The notes: generated by a model not told the origin, from the letters alone. 14,553 nt of DNA from Actinomycetes bacterium (GCA_021781315.1 JAJXXB010000254.1:1-14553); one strand, 5' to 3'; numbered from the stretch's first letter, positions 1 to 7,159 are shown. A program made the numbers and translations.

Positions 1-644
1 CCGACCCCGAAGCGCCCCACCACGTGCTCGCGATAGCGCGTGAAGAGCGACTCGTCGAGCACGCGATGCGCCGGCGAGGAGCGATCGCCCAGCATCGGCT
101 CGCCGGCGCGGGCCATGTAGTACTCGACGCGCTCGTCGCTCGGCGGGACGATCTGGGCGCCGTCGGCACCGTAGAGCTTGTAGCCGTTGTCGCGTGGCGG
201 GTTGTGACTCGCGGTGATCATGATCCCCGCGGCGGCGCCGAGCTGCTTGACCGCGTAGGGCACGAAGGGCGTGGGCAGCGGCCCGGGCATCTCGAAGACC
301 ACGAGTCCGGCGCCGAGCAGCACGGCCACGGCCTCGTCGTTGAACGCCTCGCTGCCTCGGCGCGCGTCACGTCCCACCACCACGCCGCGGCTCGGCGCGA
401 GACTGAGCTCGGCGAGCCAGGCGACGACGCCCTGGGTCGCCCGGCGCACGCTGAGACGGTTCATGCCGGCCGGTCCGGCCATCACCGGTCCGCGCAGCCC
501 CGCCGTGCCAAAGACCAGCGGGTGGGCGAAGCGCCGCGCGAGCTCGCCCTCGTCGCCCGCGTCGACGAGGGCGGTCAGCTCCTCGCGCGTCGCCGGGTCG
601 GGGTCGGCCGCGATCCAGCGCCGCGCGTCGGCGACGTAGCTCAC
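1..644 (-). CDS. Phosphohexomutase/phosphopentomutase family enzyme (partial, C-terminus beyond left edge)
   Basis: This is the first 214 residues of an alpha-D-phosphohexomutase superfamily enzyme. The phosphoserine signature TASHNP is at residues 144-149, so Ser146 is the residue that carries the phosphate. The FGTAGLRG motif near the N-terminus (45-52) and NGYKLYGADGAQ (153-164) are typical of the PgcA/PGM2/PmmB branch. Such proteins are usually annotated as phosphomannomutase, but human PGM2 in the same branch isomerises pentose 1-phosphates. Placed directly after a purine nucleoside phosphorylase and downstream of deoC, it most likely converts (deoxy)ribose 1-phosphate to the 5-phosphate; this is inferred from context. 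The GTG start overlaps the phosphorylase stop by 4 nt (GTGA, 641-644) and has no Shine-Dalgarno of its own, so translational coupling is expected. The metal-binding loop and C-terminal domain lie outside the window. Confidence 0.9.
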   Translation of the reverse strand, partial: MSYVADARRWIAADPDPATREELTALVDAGDEGELARRFAHPLVFGTAGLRGPVMAGPAGMNRLSVRRATQGVVAWLAELSLAPSRGVVVGRDARRGSEAFNDEAVAVLLGAGLVVFEMPGPLPTPFVPYAVKQLGAAAGIMITASHNPPRDNGYKLYGADGAQIVPPSDERVEYYMARAGEPMLGDRSSPAHRVLDESLFTRYREHVVGRFGV

Positions 645-1453
645 AGCAGGGGCAGGACCCGCGCGAGCAGGTCTCCGAGGTTGCCCGCGGCGTGCTGGCC
701 GGCCTCGAGCACTTCGCGATGATCGAGCGGCGTCGACGACACTCCGGCCGCCGGGTTGGAGACGAGCGAGAGTCCGACGACCTCGGCCCCGAGGTGACGC
801 GCGGCGATCGCCTCGAGGACCGTCGACATCCCCACCAGGTTCGCGCCGAGGCTCGCGAGCATCCGGATCTCGGCGGGCGTCTCGTAGTGGGGCCCGCGTA
901 GGCCCGCGTAGACGCCCTCGGCAAGACCGGCGTCGGCCTCGAGGATGAGGCGTCGCAGGCGCGCGCTGTAGAGGTCGGTCAGATCGACGAATCGCGACGC
1001 GACGTCCGCGGGCATCGGTCCCTCGAGCGGCGACGTGGCGGTGAGGTTGAGGTGGTCGCGGATCAACGCCACCGAGCCCGGCCGCATCGCCGGATCGATC
1101 CCGCCGGCGGCGTTGGTCAGCACCACGCGCGTCGCCCCCGCCGCGATCACCGTGCGCACGGGGTGCACCACCGCGGCGGCCGAGTTGCCCTCGTAGAGGT
1201 GCACGCGACCGGCGACGAGGGCGACGTGGCGGCCCGCCACCTCCACCGAGAGGATCTGGCCGTCGTGGCCGGGAACGGTGGGAACGGCGAAGCCCGAGAG
1301 CGACGACGTGGCGACCACGCTCGAGGGCTCGCCGAGCACGGCCGCACCCTCGCGCCAGCCCGAGCCGAGGACCACGGCGACGTCGTAGGCGTCGACGCCG
1401 CTTCGCTCGCGCAGCTCGTTGGCGGCCGTCGCGGCCAGGGTGAAGGGGTCCAT
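641..1453 (-). CDS. punA: Purine nucleoside phosphorylase, trimeric type
   Basis: A 270-residue phosphorylase that cleaves purine (deoxy)nucleosides with phosphate to the free base and (deoxy)ribose 1-phosphate. Length and motifs fit the low-molecular-mass trimeric class of the PNP_UDP_1 family. They are the phosphate-loop GSG (30-32), PGHDG (61-65), GRVHLYEG (82-89), TNAAGGI (113-119), GPHYETPAE (187-195), GMST (208-211) and SNPAAG (232-237). Glu191 and Asn233 match the positions that in this class contact the purine. The ATG overlaps the stop of the preceding ALDH-like gene by one base (TGATG) and has no clear Shine-Dalgarno, which implies reinitiation. Its phosphorylated product feeds the mutase just downstream and then DeoC. 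A longer open frame extends upstream but runs through the neighbouring gene in another frame, so the ATG at 1453 is chosen. Confidence 0.95.
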   Translation of the reverse strand: MDPFTLAATAANELRERSGVDAYDVAVVLGSGWREGAAVLGEPSSVVATSSLSGFAVPTVPGHDGQILSVEVAGRHVALVAGRVHLYEGNSAAAVVHPVRTVIAAGATRVVLTNAAGGIDPAMRPGSVALIRDHLNLTATSPLEGPMPADVASRFVDLTDLYSARLRRLILEADAGLAEGVYAGLRGPHYETPAEIRMLASLGANLVGMSTVLEAIAARHLGAEVVGLSLVSNPAAGVSSTPLDHREVLEAGQHAAGNLGDLLARVLPLL

Positions 1454-2307
1454 CAGCGTCCGATCGTGTGCCACACCGTCGAGGTCTCGACGAAGCTGCG
1501 CAGGCGCGACGTCGACGAGGCGGCGTAGTCGCCGCCTCCCGCGCGGCGCACCCGCTTGATCGAGGCCGCCGCCGTGGCGGCCAGCTCGTCGTGGTCGTCG
1601 CCCGCGCCCTCTAAGTCGAGTCCGTCGACGTCCTCGTGGCTCGCGAGCGTCGGCGCAAGCTCGCGCGTCAGCCCCGAGATCACGTTGAGCACCCCGGCGG
1701 GAAAGTCCGAGGTCGCCGACATCTCGCCGAGCAGCAGGCCCGGCGTGGGTCGAGCCTCGCTGGTCGCCACCACGACCGCGTTGCCGACCGCGAGCGGAGC
1801 GAGGACCGTGTCGATGAATCCCTCGAAGGACGAGTCCTGGGGGGCGAGCACGCCGACCACGCCGCTCGGCACCGGCAGGGAGAAGTTGAAGAAGGGTCCG
1901 GCGACGGGATTGGCCCCGCCGAGCACCTGGGCGACCTTGTCGGTCCAGCCCGCGTACCAGACGATCCGGTCGATCCCGCGCGCCACGCTCGCGACGGCGG
2001 CGTCGTCGCCGACCCCCTCGGCCGCCGCGACGTGGTGGGCCAGCTCGTCGCGGCGCGCTTCGGCCATCTCGGCCAGGCGAAAGAGGACCTGTCCGCGGTT
2101 GTAGGCCGTGGCCGTCCACCACGTGGCCTGCGCCGCCCGGGCGGCCTTCACCGCGTCGCGCACGTCCTTGCGCGAGCCCTGGGCCACGTTGGCCCAGAAC
2201 TCGCCGGCGGCGTTGCGGACCTCGTAGCTGCGCCCCGACTCGCTGCGCACGAAGGCGCCGTTGATCACGAGCTTGTAGGTCTTTCGCACGTCGAGGCGCT
2301 CAGACAT
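1453..2307 (-). CDS. Short ALDH-like protein without catalytic domain; candidate split ALDH16 C-terminal subunit
   Basis: A 284-residue protein that aligns with the Rossmann half of aldehyde dehydrogenases and then stops short. Recognisable pieces are an INGAFV start (15-20), YAGWTDK (118-124), an APLAVGN segment (170-176), FPAGVLNVISG (202-212) and SHEDVDGL (223-230). The enzyme motifs are gone: APQDSS (155-160) replaces the PWN loop, ATSEARPTP (181-189) replaces the cofactor-binding lysine segment, and the LELGG glutamate and catalytic cysteine regions are absent. The tail FVETSTVWHTIG (272-283) resembles the terminal oligomerisation strand of a normal ALDH. The protein cannot be an aldehyde oxidiser. 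It matches the extra C-terminal domain of ALDH16, here as a separate protein. The start overlaps the active ALDH stop by 8 nt (ATGTCTGA), with GGAGG nine nt upstream. The frame is intact, so decay is unlikely. Confidence 0.85.
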   Translation of the reverse strand: MSERLDVRKTYKLVINGAFVRSESGRSYEVRNAAGEFWANVAQGSRKDVRDAVKAARAAQATWWTATAYNRGQVLFRLAEMAEARRDELAHHVAAAEGVGDDAAVASVARGIDRIVWYAGWTDKVAQVLGGANPVAGPFFNFSLPVPSGVVGVLAPQDSSFEGFIDTVLAPLAVGNAVVVATSEARPTPGLLLGEMSATSDFPAGVLNVISGLTRELAPTLASHEDVDGLDLEGAGDDHDELAATAAASIKRVRRAGGGDYAASSTSRLRSFVETSTVWHTIGR

Positions 2308-3766
2308 CGAGGTAGGCCTCCAAACCGTGACGGCCGCCCTCGCGGCCGAATCCCGATTCGCGCACGCCGCCGAAGGGGCTGGTGGGATCGAAGCGGTTGT
2401 AGGTGTTGGCCCAGATGACGCCGGCGCGCAGGCGCTCGGCGACCCAGAGGGTGCGACTGCCCTTCTCGCTCCACACCCCGCAGGCCAGCCCGTAGTTGGT
2501 GTCGTTGGCCTTGGCGACGGCCTCGTCGGGCGTGCGGAACGTCAGCACGGAGAGCACCGGCCCGAAGATCTCCTCGCGCGCGATGCGATGCGACGAGGAC
2601 ACGTTGGCGAAGACGGTCGGCGCGAACCAGTAGCCCGCGCTGGGCAGCTCGCACGAGCTGGAGTAGCGTGTCGCGCCCTCGGCCTCGCCGGCCGCGACGA
2701 GCTCGTTGATCTTGGCCAACTGGGCGGCCGAGTTGATCGCGCCCACGTCGGTGTTCTTGTCCATCGGATCGCCCACGCGCAACTGCTCGACGCGTCGCAC
2801 CAGGCGGCGCAACACCTCGTCGGCAATGGTCTCTTGGACGAGCAAGCGCGACCCCGCGCAGCAGACGTGGCCCTGGTTGAAGAAGATCCCGTCGATGATC
2901 CCCTCGATCATCTCGTCGATCGGCGCGTCGTCGAAGACGATGTTCGCACCCTTGCCACCGAGCTCGAGGGTGAGCCGCTTGGCGCTGCCCGCGACGCGAC
3001 GTTGGATGAGGCGGCCCACCTCCGTCGAACCGGTGAAGGCGATCTTGTCGACACCTTTGTGCTCGACGAGGGCCGCGCCGGTCGAGCCGTCGCCGGTGAG
3101 GATGTTGACCACGCCCGGCGGTAGTTCCGCCTGCTGGAGGATCTCGGCGAGGATGAGAGCACTCAAGGGTGTCGTCTCGGCCGGCTTCAAGACGCACGTG
3201 TTGCCCGCCGCGAGGGCCGGCGCCAATTTCCAGGCCGCCATCAAGAGGGGGAAGTTCCAGGGGATGATCTGGCCGGCGACGCCCACCGGTCGCGGGTTCG
3301 CCCCGTATCCCGCGTGATCGAGCTTGTCGGCCCAACCGGCGTAGTAGAAGAAGTGCGCGGCCGCGAGCGGCACGTCGATGTCGCGCGACTCGCGGATCGG
3401 CTTGCCGTTGTCGAGCGTCTCGACGACGGCGAGCTCGCGCGAACGCTCCTGGATCAGGCGCGCGATGCGAAACAGGTACTTCGCCCGCTCGGCGCCGGAG
3501 GTCGTCGACCACACCGTGTCGTAGGCGTGGCGCGCGGCGGCCACCGCACGGTCGACGTCGGCGGCGCTCGCCTGGGCCACGCTCGCGAGGTCGGCCCCGG
3601 TCGCCGGGTTCACCGCGGCGAAGGACTCGTGGGCGCTCGCGTCGGTGAACTCGCCGCCGATGAAGAGGCCGTAGGCGTCGCGCAGGCGCGCGATCGACGC
3701 CGACTCCGGCGCGGGGTCGTAGTCGAAGGCCCCCAAGTGGCTCGTGGCGAGTCGGTTCTCGGTCAT
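2300..3766 (-). CDS. NAD(P)-dependent aldehyde dehydrogenase, probably acetaldehyde-oxidising
   Basis: A 488-residue ALDH superfamily enzyme with all catalytic parts. PWNFP (169-173) includes the oxyanion asparagine Asn171. Lys194 and Glu197 lie in LKPAETTP, the cofactor loop GSTEVG is at 246-251, the general base Glu268 is in LELGG, and the nucleophile Cys302 is in NQGHVCCAGSR. EEIFGPV and SPFGGVRESGFGRE are also present. Just after deoC, the likely substrate is the acetaldehyde released by deoxyribose 5-phosphate cleavage; that is inference from gene order. The chain ends at EAYLDV, just before the terminal beta strand that usual ALDHs carry, and the next gene encodes such a tail. The ATG at 3766 overlaps the deoC stop by one base (TGATG). 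The open frame continues upstream through deoC but only as an out-of-frame shadow. Confidence 0.95.
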   Translation of the reverse strand: MTENRLATSHLGAFDYDPAPESASIARLRDAYGLFIGGEFTDASAHESFAAVNPATGADLASVAQASAADVDRAVAAARHAYDTVWSTTSGAERAKYLFRIARLIQERSRELAVVETLDNGKPIRESRDIDVPLAAAHFFYYAGWADKLDHAGYGANPRPVGVAGQIIPWNFPLLMAAWKLAPALAAGNTCVLKPAETTPLSALILAEILQQAELPPGVVNILTGDGSTGAALVEHKGVDKIAFTGSTEVGRLIQRRVAGSAKRLTLELGGKGANIVFDDAPIDEMIEGIIDGIFFNQGHVCCAGSRLLVQETIADEVLRRLVRRVEQLRVGDPMDKNTDVGAINSAAQLAKINELVAAGEAEGATRYSSSCELPSAGYWFAPTVFANVSSSHRIAREEIFGPVLSVLTFRTPDEAVAKANDTNYGLACGVWSEKGSRTLWVAERLRAGVIWANTYNRFDPTSPFGGVRESGFGREGGRHGLEAYLDV

Positions 3767-4758
3767 CAGTCGGCGCTGAACTCCTCGGGACGCACGTAGA
3801 CGCCACGCGTCTGACGCAGGCGCTGCATCAGCACGTCGTTGAGCAGTGACGAGGCGCCGAAGCGGAAGAGTTCGGGGCGCATCCAGGCCGAGCCGGCCGT
3901 CTCGTTGACGATCACCAGGTAGCGGATCGCGTCCTTCGCGCTGCGAATCCCGCCCGCGACCTTGACGCCGACCAGTCGACCCGTCGACTCGGCGAAGTCG
4001 CGCACGGCCTCGAGCATGACGAGAGCGACCGGCGGAGTCGCGGCGACGCTGACCTTGCCCGTCGAGGTCTTGATGAAGTCGGCGCCGGCGAGCATGGCCA
4101 GCCAGCTCGCGCGTCGGACGTTGTCGTAGGTGACGAGCTCGCCGGTCTCCAGGATGACCTTCAGGTGCGCCGTGCCACAGGCGGACTTGACCGCCACGAT
4201 CTCGTCGAAGACCTGGCCCAGGCGACCGGAGAGGAACGCTCCGCGGTCGATCACCATGTCGATCTCGTCGGCGCCCGCCGCGACCGCGTCGGCGACGTCG
4301 AGCAGCTTCACCGCGAGCGACGCGCGGCCCGAGGGAAAGGCGGTGGCCACGGCGGCGACCGCGACTGACGAGCCCGCGAGTCGAGCCTTCGCCCCGGCCA
4401 CCAGGTCGGGATAGACGCACACCGCGGCGACGCTCGGAGCCGAGGGATCGTTCGGATCGGGACGACGGGCCTTGTCACACATCGAGGCGACGCGCTCGAG
4501 GGTGTCCGCGCCCTCCAGCGTGGTGAGATCGATCATCGAGATGATCGTGTCGAGCGCCGCACGCTTGGACGCGGTCTTGATCGAGCGGGTGGCGAGCTTG
4601 GCCGCGCGCGCCTGCGCGCCGACGGCGTCGACGCCGGCGAGGCTCGCGAGCACCGCTCGCAGCTGGGTCTCGCTCGCGATGCTGGGCGGACGCGCCGGGT
4701 CGGCGAGTCGGACTCCGATGTCCGCATCGGTCACAACCCTCAAGGAGGACGTACTCAC
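3766..4758 (-). CDS. deoC: Deoxyribose-phosphate aldolase
   Basis: A class I aldolase of 330 residues (with this start) that splits 2-deoxy-D-ribose 5-phosphate into glyceraldehyde 3-phosphate and acetaldehyde. The Schiff-base lysine is Lys230 in FIKTSTGK and the proton-relay lysine is Lys266 in VKVAGGIR. The acidic residue is Asp167 in DEIDMVID, and the C-terminal RFGASSLLND motif is typical of DeoC. It is longer than the roughly 220-260 residue short bacterial form and closer to the longer DERA form, with an N-terminal helical extension. I chose the GTG at 4758 because a TANNNT hexamer (TAGCGT) ends 7 nt before it, as in other leaderless genes here. An in-frame GTG at 4767 would add three residues, and no Shine-Dalgarno supports either. 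It is first in the nucleoside operon and begins 35 nt after the rmlC stop. Confidence 0.95.
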   Translation of the reverse strand: MSTSSLRVVTDADIGVRLADPARPPSIASETQLRAVLASLAGVDAVGAQARAAKLATRSIKTASKRAALDTIISMIDLTTLEGADTLERVASMCDKARRPDPNDPSAPSVAAVCVYPDLVAGAKARLAGSSVAVAAVATAFPSGRASLAVKLLDVADAVAAGADEIDMVIDRGAFLSGRLGQVFDEIVAVKSACGTAHLKVILETGELVTYDNVRRASWLAMLAGADFIKTSTGKVSVAATPPVALVMLEAVRDFAESTGRLVGVKVAGGIRSAKDAIRYLVIVNETAGSAWMRPELFRFGASSLLNDVLMQRLRQTRGVYVRPEEFSAD

Positions 4759-4771
4759 TGACGCCACGCTA
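4756..4771 (-). promoter_or_regulatory. Candidate leaderless promoter -10 and start codon of deoC
   Basis: On the minus strand TAGCGT (4771-4766) is followed by 7 nt and then GTG (4758-4756). This would start transcription at or next to the first base of the start codon, so the nucleoside operon would have its own promoter although rmlC ends only about 25 nt upstream in the same direction. I see no good -35 hexamer. The call rests on the spacing shared with other genes in the window. Confidence 0.45.
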
Positions 4772-4793
4772 CCAAGACCCGTTCGGGCCAGTT

Positions 4794-5357
4794 CTAGGGG
4801 TACGCGGGCAGTTCGCCGGCGTCGCGGCGTTGGGCGAGGGACGGCGCGGCGGCGTCCTTCGCGCTCACGATCGGCTCACCCGCGAGGGGCCAGGAGACGC
4901 CGACTTCGACGTCGAAGGGGTTGATCTCGAGTTCGACCGGCGCGTTGAAGACCGACGAGAGCAGATAGACGAGCACCCCGGTGTCACTGGTCACGCAAAA
5001 TCCGTGCGCGAGGCCGGCGGGCAAGTACACGGACCGGCCCGCGCCGCCCTCCAAGTGCACGATCTCCACCGCGCCGAAGGTCGGCGAACCGACCCGCACG
5101 TCGACCAGCACGTCGTCGATCGTCCCGGCCGCGCAGGTCACCAGCTTCGCCTGGCCCTCGGGAGCGAGCGAGTAGTGCAGGCCGCGCACGGTGTTCTTCA
5201 CCGAGTGCGAGAGGTTCGCCTGGTGCGCGGAGAAGTCCGCGCCGGCGCTGAGAAAGTCCGGCAGTCGGAACCACTCGCGAAAGAACCCGCGCTCGTCGGC
5301 CCACACCGGGCTCTCGAGCATCCAGGCACCGGCAATCGAGAGCTCGACGACGTTCAC
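4794..5357 (-). CDS. rmlC: dTDP-4-dehydrorhamnose 3,5-epimerase
   Basis: A 187-residue cupin epimerase, third step of dTDP-L-rhamnose synthesis: it epimerises C3 and C5 of dTDP-4-keto-6-deoxyglucose. DERGFF (21-26) and RGLHY (58-62), with the catalytic base His61, are present. DVRVGSPTFG (86-95) and YLPAGLAHGF (111-120) follow. Tyr131 in VYLLSS lines up with the general acid Tyr132 that I remember for the M. tuberculosis enzyme. A second aromatic position that is Tyr in that enzyme is Phe137 here, a mild change in the sugar pocket. The GTG start overlaps the rmlB stop by 4 nt (GTGA, 5354-5357). Its Shine-Dalgarno-like AAGGGGG lies in the 3' arm of a hairpin formed by the last rmlB codons. Confidence 0.93.
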   Translation of the reverse strand: MNVVELSIAGAWMLESPVWADERGFFREWFRLPDFLSAGADFSAHQANLSHSVKNTVRGLHYSLAPEGQAKLVTCAAGTIDDVLVDVRVGSPTFGAVEIVHLEGGAGRSVYLPAGLAHGFCVTSDTGVLVYLLSSVFNAPVELEINPFDVEVGVSWPLAGEPIVSAKDAAAPSLAQRRDAGELPAYP

Positions 5358-6328
5358 ATCGCCCCCTTGAGGGGGCGCCACCACGCCTCGTTGTCGCGGT
5401 ACCACTGCACCGTCGCGGCCAGACCCTCTACGAAGTCGACCCGCGGGGAGTAGCCCAGCTCGGTGTGGATCTTGGTCCAGTCGACGCTGTAGCGGCGGTC
5501 GTGGCCGAGGCGATCGGCGACGGGCTCGATGCTCGACTCGTCGGCGCCGCATAGTTCGAGGAGGCGCATGGTCAGCTCGCGGTTCGTCAGCTCGGTGCCG
5601 CCGCCGATGTTGTAGATCTCGCCCGCGCGTCCGCCTTCGAAGACTGCGAGCACGCCGCGGCAGTGGTCGTCGACGTGGAGCCAGTCGCGCACGTTGAGCC
5701 CGTCGCCGTAGAGGGGAACCTGCAGCCCGTCGAAGAGGTTCGTCACGAAGAGCGGGATGACCTTCTCTGGATACTGGCGCGGTCCATAGTTGTTCGAGCA
5801 GCGCGTGACGCACACGTCCAGCCCATAGGTGCGGTGATAGGCCAGCGCGGCCAGATCCGAGGCCGCCTTGGACGACGAGTAGGGCGAGTTGGGCTCGAGC
5901 AGATGATCCTCGCGCCACGAACCCTCGGGGATCGTGCCGTAGACCTCGTCGGTCGAGACGTGGACGAAGCGTGACACCCCGCGCGAGCGCGCGCTCTCGA
6001 GCAGCTGGTGGGTGCCGATGACGTTGGTCTCGTAGAAGGCCCGCGCGCCGGAGATGGAACGGTCGACGTGGCTCTCGGCGGCGAAGTGGATGACCGCGCT
6101 CGCGCCCTCCAGGGCGCCCTCGCAGGTGGCCGCGTCGACGATCGAGCCGTGGACGAAGCTCACGCGCGCATCGGTGAGGACGGCCTCGAGGTTCTCGCGG
6201 CGACCCGAATAGGTCAACGCGTCCAACAGCACGATCTCGTCGTAACCAAGGCGCGTCGCCTCGGCGAGGAACATCTCGCTGAATCGCGACCCGATGAATC
6301 CGGCCGCGCCGGTGATCACTGCGCGCAT
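5354..6328 (-). CDS. rmlB: dTDP-glucose 4,6-dehydratase
   Basis: A 324-residue extended short-chain dehydrogenase that oxidises dTDP-glucose, removes water across C5-C6 and yields dTDP-4-keto-6-deoxyglucose. The NAD-binding glycine motif GAAGFIG is at 7-13 and DALTYSG (36-42) is the family fingerprint. [10 protein letters not shown] (83-92), STDEVYG (125-131) with the catalytic Thr-Asp-Glu, YSSSK (150-154) with Tyr150 and Lys154, RCSNNYGP (176-183) and NVRDWLHV (212-219) follow. Family length is about 320-360 residues, so it is complete. A GAGG sequence (6339-6336) stands 7 nt before the ATG. It is the first gene of rmlBC and is transcribed away from rmlA across a gap of about 48 nt, so the first three rhamnose genes form one divergent cluster. 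Confidence 0.96.
   Translation of the reverse strand: MRAVITGAAGFIGSRFSEMFLAEATRLGYDEIVLLDALTYSGRRENLEAVLTDARVSFVHGSIVDAATCEGALEGASAVIHFAAESHVDRSISGARAFYETNVIGTHQLLESARSRGVSRFVHVSTDEVYGTIPEGSWREDHLLEPNSPYSSSKAASDLAALAYHRTYGLDVCVTRCSNNYGPRQYPEKVIPLFVTNLFDGLQVPLYGDGLNVRDWLHVDDHCRGVLAVFEGGRAGEIYNIGGGTELTNRELTMRLLELCGADESSIEPVADRLGHDRRYSVDWTKIHTELGYSPRVDFVEGLAATVQWYRDNEAWWRPLKGAM
5360..5377 (-). promoter_or_regulatory. Hairpin at the rmlB/rmlC junction overlapping the rmlC ribosome-binding region
   Basis: The 18 bases form an almost perfect palindrome, CGCCCCCT-TG-AGGGGGCG, with 8-bp arms of mostly G-C pairs. If the two innermost T-A pairs stay open the loop is 4 nt. In the mRNA it is made by the last rmlB codons (Arg-Pro-Leu-Lys-Gly-Ala), and its 3' arm holds AAGGGGG, the only Shine-Dalgarno-like sequence for rmlC, 4 nt from the GTG. 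A ribosome finishing rmlB would melt it, so it probably couples rmlC translation to rmlB. No U tract follows, which argues against a terminator. Confidence 0.5.
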
Positions 6329-6364
6329 AGCGATACCTCAATTCTCGGCCCGGGAACGGCCTCT

Positions 6365-6379
6365 TATACTAATGGAGTG
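6365..6379 (+). promoter_or_regulatory. Candidate leaderless promoter of rmlA
   Basis: TATACT (6365-6370) matches five of six bases of the -10 consensus and is followed by 6 nt and then the GTG start at 6377. The expected transcription start therefore falls on or beside the G of the start codon. A weak -35 candidate, TTCTCG (6342-6347), sits 17 nt upstream. No ribosome-binding site precedes the GTG at a useful distance. Confidence 0.6.
6366..6371 (-). promoter_or_regulatory. Candidate -10 of rmlBC promoter, overlapping the rmlA -10
   Basis: The minus strand reads TTAGTATAA across 6372-6364, giving TAGTAT (6371-6366) or TATAAG (6368-6363) as -10 hexamer. Transcription would begin near 6359 and give a leader of about 30 nt containing the rmlB Shine-Dalgarno GAGG (6339-6336). 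The same bases form the rmlA -10 on the plus strand. No convincing -35 is seen. Confidence 0.4.
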
Positions 6380-7159
6380 AAGGGAATCATCTTGGCGGGC
6401 GGTAGTGGAACGCGCCTGCATCCGATCACCCGGGCCGTGTCCAAGCAGTTGCTGCCGATCTACGACAAGCCCATGATCTACTACCCGCTCTCAACGCTCA
6501 TGCTCGCGGGGCTGCGCGAGATCCTGCTCATCACGACGCCCCACGACCAGGCCGCCTTCCAACGATTGCTGGGAGACGGCTCGCACCTGGGGCTCGAACT
6601 CTCCTGGGTCATCCAGGAGAGCCCCAACGGCCTCGCCCAGGCCCTCATCCTCGGCGAGGAGTTCCTCGCCGGCGAGAAGTGCGCGTTGATCCTCGGCGAC
6701 AACCTCTTCTACGGGCCTGGCCTCGGCACCCACCTCGCCCAGAACGCCGGGGTCGAGGGCGCACTGATCTTCGCCTACCAGGTGAGCGATCCGAGCGCCT
6801 ACGGCGTGGTCGAGTTCGACGACGACGGCCGGGTGCTCTCCATCGAGGAGAAGCCCGCGGTGCCCAAGAGCAGCTACGCGGTGCCCGGCATCTACTTCTA
6901 CGACGAGCGGGCCTCGACGTTCGCGCGCTCACTCACTCCGAGTGCGCGCGGCGAGCTCGAGATCACCGCGCTGAACAACGCCTACCTCGAGCGCGGTGAG
7001 CTGCGCGTGGAAGTGCTCTCGCGCGCGACCACCTGGCTCGACACCGGCACGCACGAGTCGCTCTACGAGGCCGGCGGACTGATCCGCACCCTCCAGCACC
7101 GCACGGGCATGCGCATCGGCGACGTCGAGCAGATCGCCCGCGACCAGGGCTGGCTCTAG
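6377..7159 (+). CDS. rmlA: Glucose-1-phosphate thymidylyltransferase
   Basis: A 260-residue nucleotidyltransferase that joins glucose 1-phosphate and dTTP to give dTDP-glucose, the entry step of the rhamnose pathway. Visible motifs are the nucleotide loop [13 protein letters not shown] (6-18), [16 protein letters not shown] (23-38), GDN at 107-109 holding a metal-binding Asp, AYGVVEFD (141-148), EEKP (157-160) and ELEITALN (193-200). TWLDTGT (219-225) is also present. The usual length is about 290 residues; this chain ends right after IARDQGWL and so lacks the C-terminal helical extension that helps form the allosteric dTDP-rhamnose site. The GTG at 6377 is chosen because the -10 TATACT lies 6 nt before it and because it gives the canonical start MKGIILAGG. 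The stop shares CTAG with the convergent neighbour. Confidence 0.95.
   Translation: MKGIILAGGSGTRLHPITRAVSKQLLPIYDKPMIYYPLSTLMLAGLREILLITTPHDQAAFQRLLGDGSHLGLELSWVIQESPNGLAQALILGEEFLAGEKCALILGDNLFYGPGLGTHLAQNAGVEGALIFAYQVSDPSAYGVVEFDDDGRVLSIEEKPAVPKSSYAVPGIYFYDERASTFARSLTPSARGELEITALNNAYLERGELRVEVLSRATTWLDTGTHESLYEAGGLIRTLQHRTGMRIGDVEQIARDQGWL

Noticed and set aside
1453..2307. Short ALDH-like gene as a decaying pseudogene
   Set aside because: The frame is intact, both ends overlap its neighbours neatly, and the tail is ordered and ALDH-like. Loss of the catalytic residues looks like specialisation, not decay; decay is not formally excluded without relatives.
3767..4420. N-terminal extension of the aldehyde dehydrogenase frame to a 706-residue protein
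   Set aside because: The extra part is an Arg/Gly-rich shadow lying over deoC in another frame, and the ATG at 3766 gives a normal ALDH N-terminus.
4768..4793. Terminator between rmlC and deoC
   Set aside because: No stem followed by a T tract can be found in this short gap, so read-through from rmlBC into the nucleoside operon remains possible.
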